Assembly (NCBI GenBank): GCA_036898135.1
Contig: CM072522.1
Coordinates: 10,433,686 to 10,497,685, forward strand
Reading direction: 5' to 3'
Length of the DNA stretch: 64,000 nt
Source: Oncomelania hupensis
Lineage: Eukaryota; Mollusca; Gastropoda; Littorinimorpha; Pomatiopsidae
Numbering within the stretch: the stretch's first letter is position 1; each line of letters opens with the position of its first letter. The notes under the pieces were generated by a model. That model had not been told where the DNA came from, ran no database searches, and saw only the letters and a program-made list of their open reading frames with translations. Shown here piece by piece: positions 1-10,836 of this stretch. Position numbers and translations under genes: made by a program.

Positions 1-251
1 GCGAATCAAAATGGCCGTAATTATCGTGCGTGTTTCAATCGTAACAGAAGGAAAGAAAGAAAGCAATGAAGGAAGGAGGGAAGGGAACAAAAATGAAGGA
101 AAGAAAAAAAGAAAACTGCTACAGTCTACATGGCGAACATGCGTTATTTATTTACATTATTTTTTTGTCTAATCGTTCTTATACAGCGCCTGTCCAGCTC
201 ACAAGTAGCTCAAGGCGCAGAACGATCAAGGACATGAAATTAAAATTCACC

Positions 252-412
<161 letters not shown>

Positions 413-422
413 ATTTACATAC

Positions 423-434
423 CAAGTGCTGCGG
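423..434 (-). CDS. Exon 27 (12-nt micro-exon) of the Sushi/Met-Gly-rich gene
   Basis: The acceptor is excellent: a long T/C-rich tract ends in TTTTCAG immediately before CCGCAGCACTTG, which is followed by the donor GTATGT. Phase 1 in and phase 1 out give Ala-Ala-Ala-Leu after joining to exon 26. It is the last exon I can place; the gene must continue off the left edge because no stop follows. Twelve nucleotides is at the lower limit for exon definition, so this call rests on the strength of both splice sites and on phase agreement. Confidence 0.55.
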
Positions 435-610
435 CTGAAAACGAGAAGAAAAAGAAACAAATTATTTTCAATTTTTTCACAAGCGCCACCGTTTACATTT
501 ATTTTTTAAAAAAAAACCACAATGTTAATGTAATTTTTAAAATACTTTAAAAAAATGAATGACTTACTATTATATTTCTAATCAACGAGAGAAAAGCATA
601 GTCAACTTAC

Positions 611-637
611 CCATAACAGCGTCTCGGATGGGATCAC
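611..637 (-). CDS. Exon 26 (27 nt) of the Sushi/Met-Gly-rich gene
   Basis: It is bounded by an acceptor ATGTTTAG and a strong donor GTAAGTTG. In phase 1 it reads Ser (shared codon) then DPIRDAVM and leaves phase 1. The charged composition differs from the Ser-rich exon before it. The donor closely resembles that of CCP1 (ATGG followed by GTAAGTTG). No similarity to a known domain is visible in so short a segment. Confidence 0.55.
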
Positions 638-1148
638 CTAAACATAACAACACCACCATTAACAATGAGCACTACACTGGTTAGCCATAGCAAAAATTAC
701 CTAAAATTTCTCATGATTACCTTATACTAATAAACTAGCAATACTAGCGAACTGTAAACTCGTATGGTATTCCACAAAAGTAGGTGTAAATGTGGTCATT
801 TCCGAACGGCATGACGCAACCCCTGACCCCAACTCCCCTCCTCCCATGTCCCCCGACACCCCTCTTTACTGCTTTCGCCAAATGAATACTTATCTTTACG
901 TTTATCCATATTGCGTGAAACAACAGTGGCGCGGCAGGTTTTCAGAAGTTTTACTCAACTCTCATAATCCTACAGGCGCCCTGCTACCATTCCGCCAAAA
1001 GAATACATCGCCCCAAGTTCACACATTCCAGCGCCACAGATCTTTTTTTTCCACGTTCACAGTGAGGGTTGACTCACAGGAAACAAGAAAAGATTTAGCC
1101 CCAAAATAACCTCTTCCAAAACTACAGTTTCGATATAAATCGATAAAT

Positions 1149-2064
1149 CGGGAACTGGTTCAGAACAACAATCGGCGTGCGTCAAGGATGCCTACTCTCT
1201 CCAACACTCTTCAACAATTCCTGGAGCGCATTATGTCAGATGCTCCTGCGGATCACGAAGGCACAGTCAGCATAGGGGGTAGAACAATCTCCAACCTGCG
1301 GATGACATTGATGGATTGGCAGGAGAGGAACAAGAGTTTGAACAGCTGGTACACAGGCTTGACACCACCTCCAGAGCCTCTGGAATGGAAATAAATGCAG
1401 AGAAGAACAAAATGATGACCGACAACACCAATGGCATCAACATGGACATCCAAGGCCAATCCATCAACACGGTACATAGCTTCAAATATTTAGGAGCCAT
1501 TTTATCAGACAATGGGTCCTCTCCAGGATCGCACACACAACTGCTGCCCTGACAAGGTTGAAGCCCATTTGGAAAGACAAGACCATCAGTCCACACTCCA
1601 ATTTAAGGCTGCTGCGCTCCCTTGTCATCTTTATCTTCCTATAGGCTTGCGAAACATGTACCGTCACAGCAACGAAGAATACAAAGCATGGAGATGAGGT
1701 TCAACAGAAGACTTCTGGGCATTTCCTAAACCCGGCACATCACCTATGACAGTCTGACAAGCCATTGGAAAACACGATGACATGCTCACAGTGGAGAAAA
1801 AACGGAAATTCCGATGATACGGTCACGTCACCAGAGCATCAGGCCTTGCAAAGACCATCCTGCATGGGACGGTGCAAGGAGGCAGAAGAGGTGGAAGACA
1901 GAAAAAGAGGTGGGATGACAACATTCGAGAATGGACTGGCTTGACACTGAGCGAAGCCATGAGGGTTGCTGAGGACAGAGAAAGATGAAGTATGCTGGTT
2001 AAACGATCATCGGTGGTGCCCCATCGACTTTTGAGTTACGGGGTAGGATAGGATAGGATAGGAA
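1149..2064 (+). mobile_element. RTE-type LINE fragment (3' part of reverse transcriptase, decayed)
   Basis: It starts at the GCGTCAAGGATGCC region that encodes the VRQGC motif of the reverse transcriptase in the better copy at 53.2 kb. It runs through the C-terminal region (matching RRGRQKKRWD, AEDRER and VKRSSVVP) to a (GGATA)n tail near 2044-2064. Several frameshifts and a deletion removing the FADD catalytic region break the frame. Short tandem repeats at the 3' end are typical of RTE elements. It lies in the intron between exons 26 and 25, in the antisense orientation. Confidence 0.8.
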
Positions 2065-2154
2065 ACGTGTTAAAACGTCTCATAGTAATTAACCAGGCAT
2101 TTACAAATGACGACAGACCCCACAAATCCCCATCCCGACTCTAATTATACGTAC

Positions 2155-2265
2155 TTCCGGTATTAGAGGAGGCAGCAGAGGTGGAAGAAGATGAAGAAGA
2201 ACTGCTTCCAAACACAGAAATGGGTCCACTGCTGCTGCTGCTGCTGCTGCTGCTGGTGTTTGTGC
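2155..2265 (-). CDS. Exon 25 (Ser-rich, 111 nt) of the Sushi/Met-Gly-rich gene
   Basis: The acceptor is GTGTTACAG and the donor GTACGTAT; phase 1 in and out. It reads TNT, nine Ser, GPISVFG, eight Ser, then TSAASSNTG (36 whole codons). The first Ser run is encoded by a pure AGC microsatellite (2228-2256), so its length is likely to vary between individuals; the second uses mixed Ser codons. Poly-Ser blocks occur in extracellular matrix and adhesive proteins and could be phosphorylated, which is inference only. The acceptor lies at the edge of a 22-bp minisatellite. Confidence 0.7.
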
Positions 2266-2267
2266 CT

Positions 2268-2474
2268 GTAACACCATTACAATTATGCAGTAACACCATG
2301 ACAATCATACAGTAACACCATAACAATTATACATGTACACTATTACAATTATATAGTAACATCATTACAATTGTACAGTTACACCATTACAATTATACAA
2401 TAACATCATTACAATTATACAGTAACACCATTACAATTATACAGTAACACCAATACAATTACACAGTTGCACCA
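2268..2474. repeat. 22-bp minisatellite, about nine copies
   Basis: The unit is GTAACACCATTACAATTATA plus CA, with single-base differences between copies. It directly abuts exon 25, so the 3' splice acceptor and any branch point of that exon lie in the array. Bases 2475-2564 are unremarkable intron. Confidence 0.9.
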
Positions 2475-2564
2475 ACCGCAGTAGATGATCCTCTTAGAAC
2501 ACTTCGAATATCGTCCAATATTCTGTTACTGCTGTTAAATTACGTATCCCTTGTTGTTGGTTTT

Positions 2565-3142
2565 CCCCCGTTTGGGTGCCGGGGGTTTCAGTATAAATAA
2601 TATCCCCACTTTCTGGAAATTTAGTGCTTTAAATTCCCATTGTCGCTGTCTTTCTCATTTGCTCTTTCTCATTCCTGCTCTGTTCTATCAATCTGCTATA
2701 CTATCTTCTTCTTCGCTAGACCAGTCACCTACCTTTTTTTCTTGAAAACTCTTTCGGGACAAGACTCCTTATTTGTGTATGAGGTCTGTTGGATCAGCTT
2801 GGGAATATTGGACGCTTTCTGCCAGGTGGTCACTAGGGCTTCCTATGATGTTATTATTTCGCAATGTAGGCATTTTATATGTATGTGTTTTGTTGATAAT
2901 TTATAATGATGTTTGTATTCTATTTTGTTTTTGTAAACGGGGGTTCGATAAATTAGAGTACAGCCTCAGCGTCCCCTGCGTGGGATGTCTTTATTGTAAA
3001 GTGACTGGCTGGTGGAGAGCTTAAAGTTTTACCACTAGGGTTGTTTCAGCAGATCTTTTATGCGGATCAGGGGTTGTCCGGTCCTGATTTGGCTCGGAAG
3101 AGTCCGCTAGACCTAAAGCAATAATCATGTAATGTAATGTTG
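2565..3142 (+). repeat. 600-bp interspersed repeat family, copy 1
   Basis: It is closely similar to segments at 23091-23434, 33488-34100, 42256-43160 and (inverted) 46450-47000. It opens with a GTGCCGGGGGTTTCAGTATAA-type start holding a TATAAATA motif and ends in a TAATG tandem tail. A roughly 83-codon open frame at 2773-3024 is also open in three other copies but has no recognisable domain. Element class is uncertain: a SINE-like or LINE 3'-end fragment is most likely because of the short-repeat tail. Confidence 0.75.
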
Positions 3143-3719
3143 TTGGTTTCTCTTTAGGTGTAAATCTATTAATGTATAATTTATATATTACATTTTTCAA
3201 TTTTTCTAAATGTGTCAAACTATTAATGTATTATTCATATAATAAATTTGTATAGTTTTTTTTGGTATAGTTTGTGTGTTTGGCCGTATATATTTGTTTT
3301 ATATATGATTTTTATTATTTCCTTCAATTAAAATAAAGTCCAACTAGTATTGGTTTTTGTTCTTTTTAATAATTCATTTTCCTTGTGACGATTCATTCAA
3401 CGATTTTTGTAAATAAAAAAGTAGACGCTATATGACGTGTTTTATATGTTGCTTTTTAATGATACAAATATTTTACCAAAGCACGTTAAAAAAATAGTGC
3501 TCCATATTCTATATGGTAAATGGAAAAAGCACAATATGATATTAAATATACGAATTTTAAGAAATATGATAATCCTTACTTAATAGCTTCAGAGGCCCGA
3601 TAACATATAACTGAACATTATTATAGACATTTAAAAGTTTATACTGATGGGTTTGAAATTTCTTCAGGAGATGCAGGAGCAGGATTTGCAATTCCAGACC
3701 TTAAAATTATAAAATCTAT
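3143..3719. other. AT-rich intronic sequence, no feature recognised
   Basis: It is AT-rich and short of open frames. Two ATG-TAAT-like stretches and poly-T runs are present, but nothing resembling an exon with paired splice sites in phase was found. Confidence 0.5.
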
Positions 3720-4468
3720 TTCCTATCCTATCCCGTAACTCGAAGGTCGTTGGGGCACCACAGACGATCGTTTAACCAGCATACTCCATCTTTCTCTGTC
3801 CTCAGCAATTCTCAAGGCTTCGCTCAGTGTCAAGCCAGTCCATTCTCGAATGTTGTCCTCCCACCTCTTTTTCTGTCTCCATCTTCTTCTGCCTTGCAGG
3901 ATGGTCTTTGCAAGGCCTGATGATCTGGTGACGTGGCTATACCATCGGAGTTTCCGTTTCTTCACCACTGTGAGTAGGTCATCGTGTTGTCCAATGACTT
4001 GTGTGATGGTCTGTCGGACTTCGTCGTTGTCTGATACAATGGCTCCTAAATATTTGAAGCTATGCACTGTGTTGAGGGATTGGCCTTGGACTTTGATGTC
4101 CATTGGTGTTGTTGGTCATCATTTTGGTCTTCTCTGCACTTATTTCCATTCCATGGGCTGTGGAGGTGGTGTCAAGCTTGTGTGCCAACTGTTCAAGTTC
4201 TTGTTCCTCTCCAACCAATCCATCAATTTGATCCGCAAAACGGAGGTTGGGGATTGCTCTACCCCCTATGCTGACTGTGCTTTCGTGATCTGCAAGGGCA
4301 TCTGACATGGTGCGCTCTAAGAAGAGGTTCAAGAGTGTTGGAGAGAGTAGGCATCCTTGACGAACACCGATTGTTGTTCTGAACCAGTTTCCGATGGCGC
4401 TGTTGTGGAGGATTGCACTGGTAGCCTTGCCATACAGGCTTTTGATGACTTCAATAATTTTAGGGCTG
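3720..4468 (-). mobile_element. RTE-type LINE fragment (inverted copy)
   Basis: On the minus strand it ends at a TAGGATAGGA tail. It encodes pieces such as DIKVQGQSLNTVHSFKYLGA and RKLRWYSHVTRSSGLAKTI, matching the copy at 53.2 kb. Indels separate the parts. It begins at the left edge of an (AAT)n array, so the 5' part is truncated there. It lies in the same orientation as the host gene in the intron between exons 25 and 24. Confidence 0.85.
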
Positions 4469-4477
4469 ATATTTTAC

Positions 4478-4478
<1 letters not shown>

Positions 4479-4536
<58 letters not shown>

Positions 4537-4762
4537 TAGATAGTTGTTTTTTCCTATCGAAGCTCGGTTCAAAGGGCACTTGGGCGAGGGAGGGGTGGGG
4601 TGGGGTGGGAGGTGGAGGGGGGGGGGAGGCCCAGACAACAAAAACTAACAACTTTCACAAGCTATATCTAGATATTTTCATCATTTATGCTTAATCTCAC
4701 CTGTAGCAGTCCCGCTTTGTGCAGTACCTGAACAAATCATCAGCACCCAAATCATGCATTGC

Positions 4763-4807
<45 letters not shown>

Positions 4808-4870
4808 CATCATCATCATCATCAACATCATCATCATCATCATCATAATATAATAATAATAATAATAATA
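4479..4870. repeat. Trinucleotide arrays (AAT)n and (ATC)n, with a G-rich spacer
   Basis: (AAT)n spans about 4479-4537, and AAT/ATC arrays span about 4763-4870. Between them is a G-rich stretch (about 4580-4630). The Asn, Tyr, Ile and Met runs translated from these are artefacts. The second array is the poly(ATT) tail of the SINE that follows. Confidence 0.9.
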
Positions 4871-4871
4871 A

Positions 4872-5045
4872 AAGATATTTCTCTTATATAGCGCACTTAC
4901 AAGCACAGAGAGCTTCTCAAGGCGCTGGCCCGTAATATCCAGCAATCACAAAATAGTTTGCTGAAGTCAGGATTCGAACCCACGTCGCCCAAGACGCACT
5001 CACACAAGTCGTGCGCTCTGACCACTGAGCTATCCCTGCCGCCAC
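4872..5045 (-). mobile_element. tRNA-headed SINE with (ATT)n tail
   Basis: On the minus strand a tRNA-like head starts GGCGGCAGGGATAGCTCAGT (A box) and carries GGGTTCGAATCCTG (B box). The body ends in AGCGCCTTGAGAAGCTCT and GCGCTATATAAGAGAAATAT and then poly(ATT). The same 3' body motif ends the larger SINE at 11715-12143, so the two families appear to share a tail, as expected if both borrow the same LINE machinery. It is not a functional tRNA gene because the cloverleaf is degenerate. Confidence 0.75.
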
Positions 5046-5046
5046 T

Positions 5047-5049
5047 AAG

Positions 5050-5135
<86 letters not shown>

Positions 5136-5136
5136 T
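5047..5136. repeat. (ACT)n microsatellite
   Basis: About 29 ACT units adjoin the head of the SINE. From 5137 to about 6230 I see only intronic sequence with (AAGAT)-like repeats near 5725-5780 and a CG/CA dinucleotide run near 5924-5970. Confidence 0.95.
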
Positions 5137-6229
5137 TAATACAGGAAGCTAAACACGCGGGTTTTTTTCTTCCAGGGAAACAAAGCGCGGCGAACTCGGG
5201 CAGATCGGCATAATATTAAAAAAAATACTGAAAATAAAATCAGTCTTATTAAAAATTTTGATTGACTGCATCCAGTACCATTATTATTACAAGTTGGAGG
5301 AAGGGAGGAAACCGGAGCATCAGGAGAAACCCACTGACTGCGTTACAGGCCATCCAATGTCAACACGTGCTTGTAAGTGAGTCAGAGTTTTTTCTTTTCC
5401 TCTCTCAAATTTGACACTCGATAAAATGATCATAGAAGAGTTTATCAAAGTCCACATTACTGAAATGAAAGCTCTCAAATACCCGTTTACGCAGCTGTAA
5501 AAAAAAAAATAATAATAAAAAATCCGGCCCTTTATAATGTCACCTTGCCTTCTATGCAGCCGTTACGCGTCAAACGACACATCTAGCCGACAACCAAATC
5601 GCACAGAAACAGCCAAAAGCAAATCCCCCGATACTGCCGTTGAGTTACGCACACATAACTCGTAGTTTCCGCGCCCGTATTCTAAGGGCGGTAATCACCC
5701 GGTGACTATAGCAGACGACCTTCTTAAGATAAGATAAGAAAAAATAAGATAAGAAAAGATTAGGTAAGATAAGATAACAATTTAATTTAACAAGGGTAAA
5801 AGAGTAAGCAGGGTATACTTTTTTTTTACACTTGTCCTTAGGACTTATAACAACAACTAGTATAACAAAATAACTTTATAACAATAACATCATAATGTAA
5901 CATTATAATCAAGATCTGCACGTGCGCGCGCGCGCGCACACACACACACACGCACTCACGCACACACACACAGCTTAATAAATATGTAAAACACCATATT
6001 TCTCACGCCTGTATAGGTATTCCAAGGGCAGTAAGCCACCCAGTGACAGCCTGCAGCGGACGACATTCAGACTTGTTGCACACACAGTTTAGTTCAAATT
6101 TTCAATAAAAGATATGAATATAATTATATATGCAAATAGGGATCTCTCAGCGTGAACTAGACATTCTATACGTTCTGTGTGCAATTTTGATCCCGACCTC
6201 AGACTCACCTAGAAAGAACGTTGGTACGG

Positions 6230-6870
6230 TTTTTATTTCCTGGACTGTTCTGTCTACAGTTTATCCTAAAACAATGAAAACGAAAGCGTGGAACGATTTG
6301 GCCAGTTAAAAATTATGAAATTCTGTTTTGGTCATTGTGAGGTACAGCGCAAAACCTGTTTGGAAAATGTTGGACCTCAGCGATCTTGGCCTTTGAGAAA
6401 GTGCAAATATATAATGATATAAAAGGTTGATCAGTAGTTTAAGAATCTGCATAGTTACAAGTAATCAAAATCAGTCAAGTCATTTCTGAGAATGTACCAA
6501 AAAAAAAGTGTTTTGAGGAAAGTGAGTTAACTGATCGACTAACCAATTGACGGACCAACGGATTGGCGCAGAATGAATGACTTGTATACCAAATATTACT
6601 AAAATCGGATTAGAGTTGTTTTTTTTTTTTTTTAAAGATGTATAGCAGAACATTTTTAGCAAAGAATTGACCCCAGCGATCTCGACCTTTGAGACAGATC
6701 ACCTACGATGGCACTGGAAGCTGGCCGGCCACCACGCCAGGCAATGTTCCTGGGACGTTTGGTCAAAATCTGTTCAGCGGTTCTTGATATACGGCGAGCG
6801 AAGGAACCCCCCGACAGGCAAACAGACCAGATAGGCAGAGTCTTGGCTCGTTCCGATTCGCGACTATTTC
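6230..6870 (+). repeat. Interspersed repeat with TGACCTTTGAGA motif, copy 1
   Basis: It carries the signature phrases GCAAAACCTGTTT, CGATCTCGACCTTTGAGAC, GGTTCTTGATATACGGCGAG and then an ACAGACC-rich end. The same phrases recur at 8740-9420, 34080-34650, 50740-50920 and 54770-55590. All copies are decayed and I cannot assign a class. The family is probably a degenerate transposon with imperfect ACCGACCGACC-type internal repeats. Confidence 0.6.
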
Positions 6871-7184
6871 AAAATATTTTCAGATGAAGCTGTAAATACA
6901 AAACAACCCAAAAACGGTTTTTGGAAAGATTCAGTTAAAAGGTATTACATTAGATCTAGATCTATATTGGTCGCTTTTATTGTATACATTAGTAAACAGA
7001 TGGAGAGGGGTGAGGTGGGAGGTGGGGGGAACGGGGAGGGTGGGGACGATGGGAAGTGGGGTGGGAATATCATTTTGCCAACAGTTACTGGCTGAGCGGT
7101 AGACGACACAGCCGTAACCTAAAACGTGGACGACAACAAGACAAAACGGCGCCATTCAGCAATCACATCAGTACTACTACTTGC

Positions 7185-7232
7185 CTGTAGTACTGCTTCC
7201 TGGAGCTGCACCTCCTGCCGGCATCATCTGGT
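7185..7232 (-). CDS. Exon 24 (48 nt, GC donor) of the Sushi/Met-Gly-rich gene
   Basis: The acceptor is GTCATCAG. It reads Asn (shared) then QMMPAGGAAPGSSTT in phase 1. The donor is a textbook GC site, CAG|GCAAGT. An alternative GT donor (GTACTA) lies 9 nt upstream, ending the exon at 7194, and also leaves phase 1, so both forms keep the frame and differ by three residues. The Met/Gly/Ala composition matches the exons upstream. Confidence 0.7.
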
Positions 7233-7660
7233 CTGATGACGTAAGACAGAATAATGTAAAAAGTCAGAAAAAAATGTCATGTCCTTATCGTATGGTCAGC
7301 TAAGAAAAAAGGAAATCGACAGTTACTAAAACCAATAAAAATTTAATTCATTTCAAAAACCACGCTCCAAGCGCGTCACAAAACTAGGGGAGAAAAAAAA
7401 ATCAAACGGGGTTCGTGAAGAAAGGTTCCCAAAGCATGCAACGCCCACCTTTATCCATGCCCCGATCTAAGATAGTGAATCTAGGTTCGGATCACCTTTA
7501 AAAAAAAAAAGAAAAAAAGGACCACGTTAAGAAGCAGATCTAGTTCGTATCATTAAGGACAAGCCGTTAATTAGCCTCGGCTAGTCTCGACTATGTGCTT
7601 TGGGAGTCGACTTGAAATGTATTAATTAGTTAACTGTTTTGTATGGAATAGCAAACTTAC

Positions 7661-7711
7661 TGAGTGCCTGCTGCAGAGTCTGAAGAGCTGACATCACTTG
7701 AGTGTTGCCCC
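7661..7711 (-). CDS. Exon 23 (51 nt) of the Sushi/Met-Gly-rich gene
   Basis: The acceptor is GTGTGCAG and the donor GTAAGTTTG, both strong. Phase 1 reading: Gly (shared) then GNTQVMSALQTLQQAL. The heptad-like spacing of hydrophobic residues continues the helical character of exon 22. Intron sequence on both sides carries microsatellites. Confidence 0.75.
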
Positions 7712-7771
7712 CTGCACACGCACAAAACACAGCCATTGCATTCCCGTTTAACGTGTTATCACCATCTACAT

Positions 7772-7774
7772 CGC

Positions 7775-7841
<67 letters not shown>

Positions 7842-7927
7842 GTCGTCGTCACATTCATCATCATCGTCGTCGTCGTATTCATCATCATCACCATCACAAC
7901 CACCATCATCATCATCACCATCACAAC

Positions 7928-8002
<75 letters not shown>

Positions 8003-8040
8003 TATCACCATTATGATCATCATCATCATCATCATCAACA
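7772..8040. repeat. (ATC)n microsatellite, interrupted
   Basis: Long ATC/CAT runs with CGT and ACC interruptions fill the intron between exons 23 and 22. Read in six frames it yields poly-Asp, poly-His, poly-Ser and poly-Met frames up to 228 codons; none is a gene, although the longest minus frame does pass through exon 23. Confidence 0.97.
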
Positions 8041-8055
8041 ACAACATCCTCATAC

Positions 8056-8226
8056 CGCTGGAGGCGGCCTGTGCGGCAGTAAGGATGTTGGAGAGGTTGA
8101 TGCCGCTCTCCTGCTGCTTGGCCTGCCGCTCTGCGGCCTCCTGTTGCTGCCGTTTCTGCGCTTCCATCTGTTGCTGTTGCTGCAGCTGCATCTGGCGCTG
8201 ATGCTGCATCTGCTGCATACGTTGAT
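8056..8226 (-). CDS. Exon 22 (Gln-rich helix, 171 nt) of the Sushi/Met-Gly-rich gene
   Basis: The acceptor is AATGCTGCAG and the donor GTATGAGG, phase 1 in and out. It begins QRMQQMQHQRQMQ, has a five-Gln run, continues MEAQKRQQQEAAERQAKQQ and ends ESGINLSNILTAAQAASS. Gln/Met/Arg/Glu-rich sequence of this length is expected to form a helix or coiled coil and could drive oligomerisation (inference). It is the largest exon downstream of the Sushi domains. CAG codons predominate, so the Gln run may be repeat-derived. Confidence 0.85.
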
Positions 8227-8739
8227 CTGCAGCATTCATAGCCAAGTGTAAAATGCTTAAAAGTAGTTTTAAAAGTGTCTGCATTGTTTTTTTTTGTTTT
8301 TTTTAAAATCAAATTTCGTTTCAGTTATTCCAGCCAAAAATATGTTTTGAACAAGAAAGTGAAATTCGTACCAACCGACCGACCCATCACTGACCGACAA
8401 CCCGGCAGCTACTGAATAATTGTACATGTATACCCAACCAAAAATAAATAAATACCATTTTTAAATAAATAAATAAAATAATATTTTAGTTATTCCTGTC
8501 ATTTCCAGATATTTACAGAGCAGCAGCAATCATTTTCCAAGTAATAACAGACAGGATAAAGAACCTCTATTTTCCAGTGACTGAAAACACAAAATAATAA
8601 TTTCTCTGTTATAACGTTTCCGATAATTAAAGCGATTATTTATGGCGGTCTTTTGGACACTCTGTTACTCGCATTACCACTATGTTATTCAATAGTGCTA
8701 ACGTTCTTGGCAGTGTTGGAACTTGGCTTAATCCTAAAG

Positions 8740-9420
8740 AAGCAAAATCAAAACAGCGAATAATGGGTCACTAGCACTATGAGGGCCATTAGCATGCACT
8801 ATTTAAACTATCTCCAAGCAAAAAAAAAAAATATATATTTTTTTTTTAAAATAATCGGTTTAGTCACATTTTATATACAGCGCAAAACGTGTTTACAAAA
8901 TAATGAACCAAAGCGACCTACCTTGACCTTTGAGAAAGTGTTACCATGAATGACATTACATAGAGCAGTAAGCAAAGTATCTGCATAGTAAACAACCAAC
9001 ATCGTTATTGAGATACGGCAAGACATTGTATTTTAAATATAAAAGTGAACTTTGGAGCGTCGGACCGACCCACCAACTGACCGACAACCCGACTGCTACT
9101 GAATGGTTGGCCAGTCATGAGGTGAAGTACATGCAAGCTAAAAGTCAATCGGTTCAGCCGTTTTGGGGAGATTTTGAGCAAAACGTGTTTCGCAACGATT
9201 TGACCCCAGCAACCTTGACCTTTGCGGGTAGAGCAAATATGATCGCACGGGAGGCTGCCCACTAACTTAATTAATGTTCCTATAAAGTTTATCCAAAATC
9301 TGCTCGGTGGTTCTTGATATATACAGAGCAACGGACCGACGGCCAGACAGACAGATAGACCGACGGATGGACAGACAGACTGGCATTTTTCTCGTTATGA
9401 TTCCGGGCTATTTGAAAGTA
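8740..9420 (+). repeat. Interspersed repeat with TGACCTTTGAGA motif, copy 2
   Basis: It shares with the copy at 6230 the phrases GCAAAACGTGTTT, CCTTGACCTTTGAGAAAGTG, GGTTCTTGATATATACAGAGC and a GACCGAC/GACAGAC-rich end. An open frame on each strand (about 9005-9331) crosses it but has no recognisable domain. The start is uncertain; sequence from about 8290 to 8740 shows AAAT-rich intron only. Confidence 0.55.
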
Positions 9421-9467
9421 TTTCCATAGCGAAACAAATTCTAAATACGCATAAACGAACTACTTAC

Positions 9468-9491
9468 TTTGCATATTAGCCATCATTGCCA
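9468..9491 (-). CDS. Exon 21 (24-nt micro-exon) of the Sushi/Met-Gly-rich gene
   Basis: The acceptor is CTGTTTCAG and the donor GTAAGTAG. In phase 1 it reads Met (shared) then AMMANMQ, matching the Met-rich character of its neighbours and leaving phase 1. Strong sites on both sides and the same composition make it convincing despite its size. Confidence 0.75.
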
Positions 9492-9534
9492 CTGAAACAG
9501 ACGTGGAAAAAACACAGTAAAATATTAGGCATAA

Positions 9535-9625
9535 GACATTAGACATTTAAGACATTATAAGACATTAGACATTTAAGACATTAGACATTTAAGACAATAG
9601 ACATTATAAGATATTAGTCATTAGG
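9535..9625. repeat. Degenerate minisatellite of GACATTAGACATTTAA units
   Basis: Five to six imperfect repeats of a 15-21 bp unit lie just upstream (in gene sense) of exon 21. Neighbouring bases up to 9880 are intronic with no other structure. Confidence 0.8.
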
Positions 9626-9883
9626 CATAAGAAATGTATTCGTCCGAGAGTTTACCCTGCAAAGAAATGATTTCCAGCCAAGCAAAAAAAAATAAATTGA
9701 AAAAAAGTAATAAAAATGAAACAGAAGATCAAACACACCGACTCAACCAAAGCTTTTAGGTTTTGAAGTTAGTTCAGCCAGGCTAGCTATAAATAGCTTT
9801 GCTCGTGCTCTTCTTTCCTTTCCTTTCACTGAAATGGAGGGTGTAAGCAAGCTATAAATAGCCCGCAGCCAGCAAAATGTGGG

Positions 9884-10085
9884 GATTAAGGGGCCGGGTA
9901 GCTCAGTTGGTAAGAGCGTCTTGCTAGTAACCGAAAGGTCGCTGGTTCGAATCCCGGATTGGTCAACGTGTGATCATATTATTTTCCCCTTTACCAACAA
10001 CTGGCCCGCTGGTGTCAGTATAAATCGGTCCAGTAGTCACCTATATGCGAAAGTGTCGTGTGACTATAATCTACATACAAACATA
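9884..10085 (+). mobile_element. tRNA-derived SINE (family 1) with 11-bp target duplication
   Basis: The head contains GGTAGCTCAGTTGGTAAGAG (A box) and GGTTCGAATCCCGG (B box), followed by a unique body ending TGTCGTGTGACTATAATC. It is flanked by perfect direct repeats CAAAATGTGGG at 9873-9883 and 10086-10096. Sister copies are at 17770-17938 and 54981-55174. The length is about 200 bp. I do not assign an amino-acid isotype because the anticodon stem is imperfect. Confidence 0.9.
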
Positions 10086-10210
10086 CAAAATGTGGGAGAA
10101 CCTAAGAATGCTGCTCACATAGGAATTGAGCTGGTGTGCAAACATCATAACAATCTTATTAATCTTAATCTTATTAATGGTAACATTGTCGATGGTTTGT
10201 TGGAATATTG

Positions 10211-10217
10211 GATGGTT

Positions 10218-10255
<38 letters not shown>

Positions 10256-10258
10256 ATT
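10211..10258. repeat. (GTT)n microsatellite
   Basis: About 14 TTG units lie 30 nt downstream (gene sense) of the exon 20 donor. Confidence 0.95.
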
Positions 10259-10286
10259 GTGAGAGGTCGGTGTGACGTATACGTAC

Positions 10287-10379
10287 TCATCATCATGTGT
10301 TCCTGCTGCTTCTCTGGCTCCATGGGAGATGCTGCCGCTCCACCTACTCCTCCTGCGGCACCAGCACCGAAGTTAGGAG
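10287..10379 (-). CDS. Exon 20 (93 nt) of the Sushi/Met-Gly-rich gene
   Basis: The acceptor is GACTTTCAG and the donor GTACGTATAC; phase 1. Ser (shared) then PNFGAGAAGGVGGAAASP, followed by MEPEKQQEHMMM. It marks the change from Gly/Ala-rich to charged, Gln- and Met-rich sequence and so links the low-complexity region to the Gln-rich helix. Confidence 0.85.
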
Positions 10380-10390
10380 CTGAAAGTCAA

Positions 10391-10461
<71 letters not shown>

Positions 10462-10477
10462 CAACAACAATAATAAC

Positions 10478-10522
<45 letters not shown>

Positions 10523-10576
10523 CATCATAATAATAATAATAATAATAATAATCATAATAATAATCATAATAATAAT
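10391..10576. repeat. (AAT)n microsatellite
   Basis: A long AAT array with AAC and CAT interruptions begins about 12 nt upstream (gene sense) of the exon 20 acceptor. Confidence 0.97.
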
Positions 10577-10635
10577 TTTAAAAAATTGTTATTTCAATTT
10601 TTCAAATATTCCAGAGCATAGCGCTGTCACTGCAT

Positions 10636-10817
<182 letters not shown>

Positions 10818-10836
10818 ACATACACATTTCACTTAC

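Noticed and set aside
2268..2474. CRISPR-like regular repeats
   Set aside because: The 22-bp units are head to tail with no spacers, in an animal intron. It is a minisatellite.
7626..8312. Poly-Asp, poly-His, poly-Met and poly-Ser open frames up to 228 codons
   Set aside because: They are an ATC microsatellite read in different phases. Only the flanking exons 22 and 23 have splice-site and phase support.
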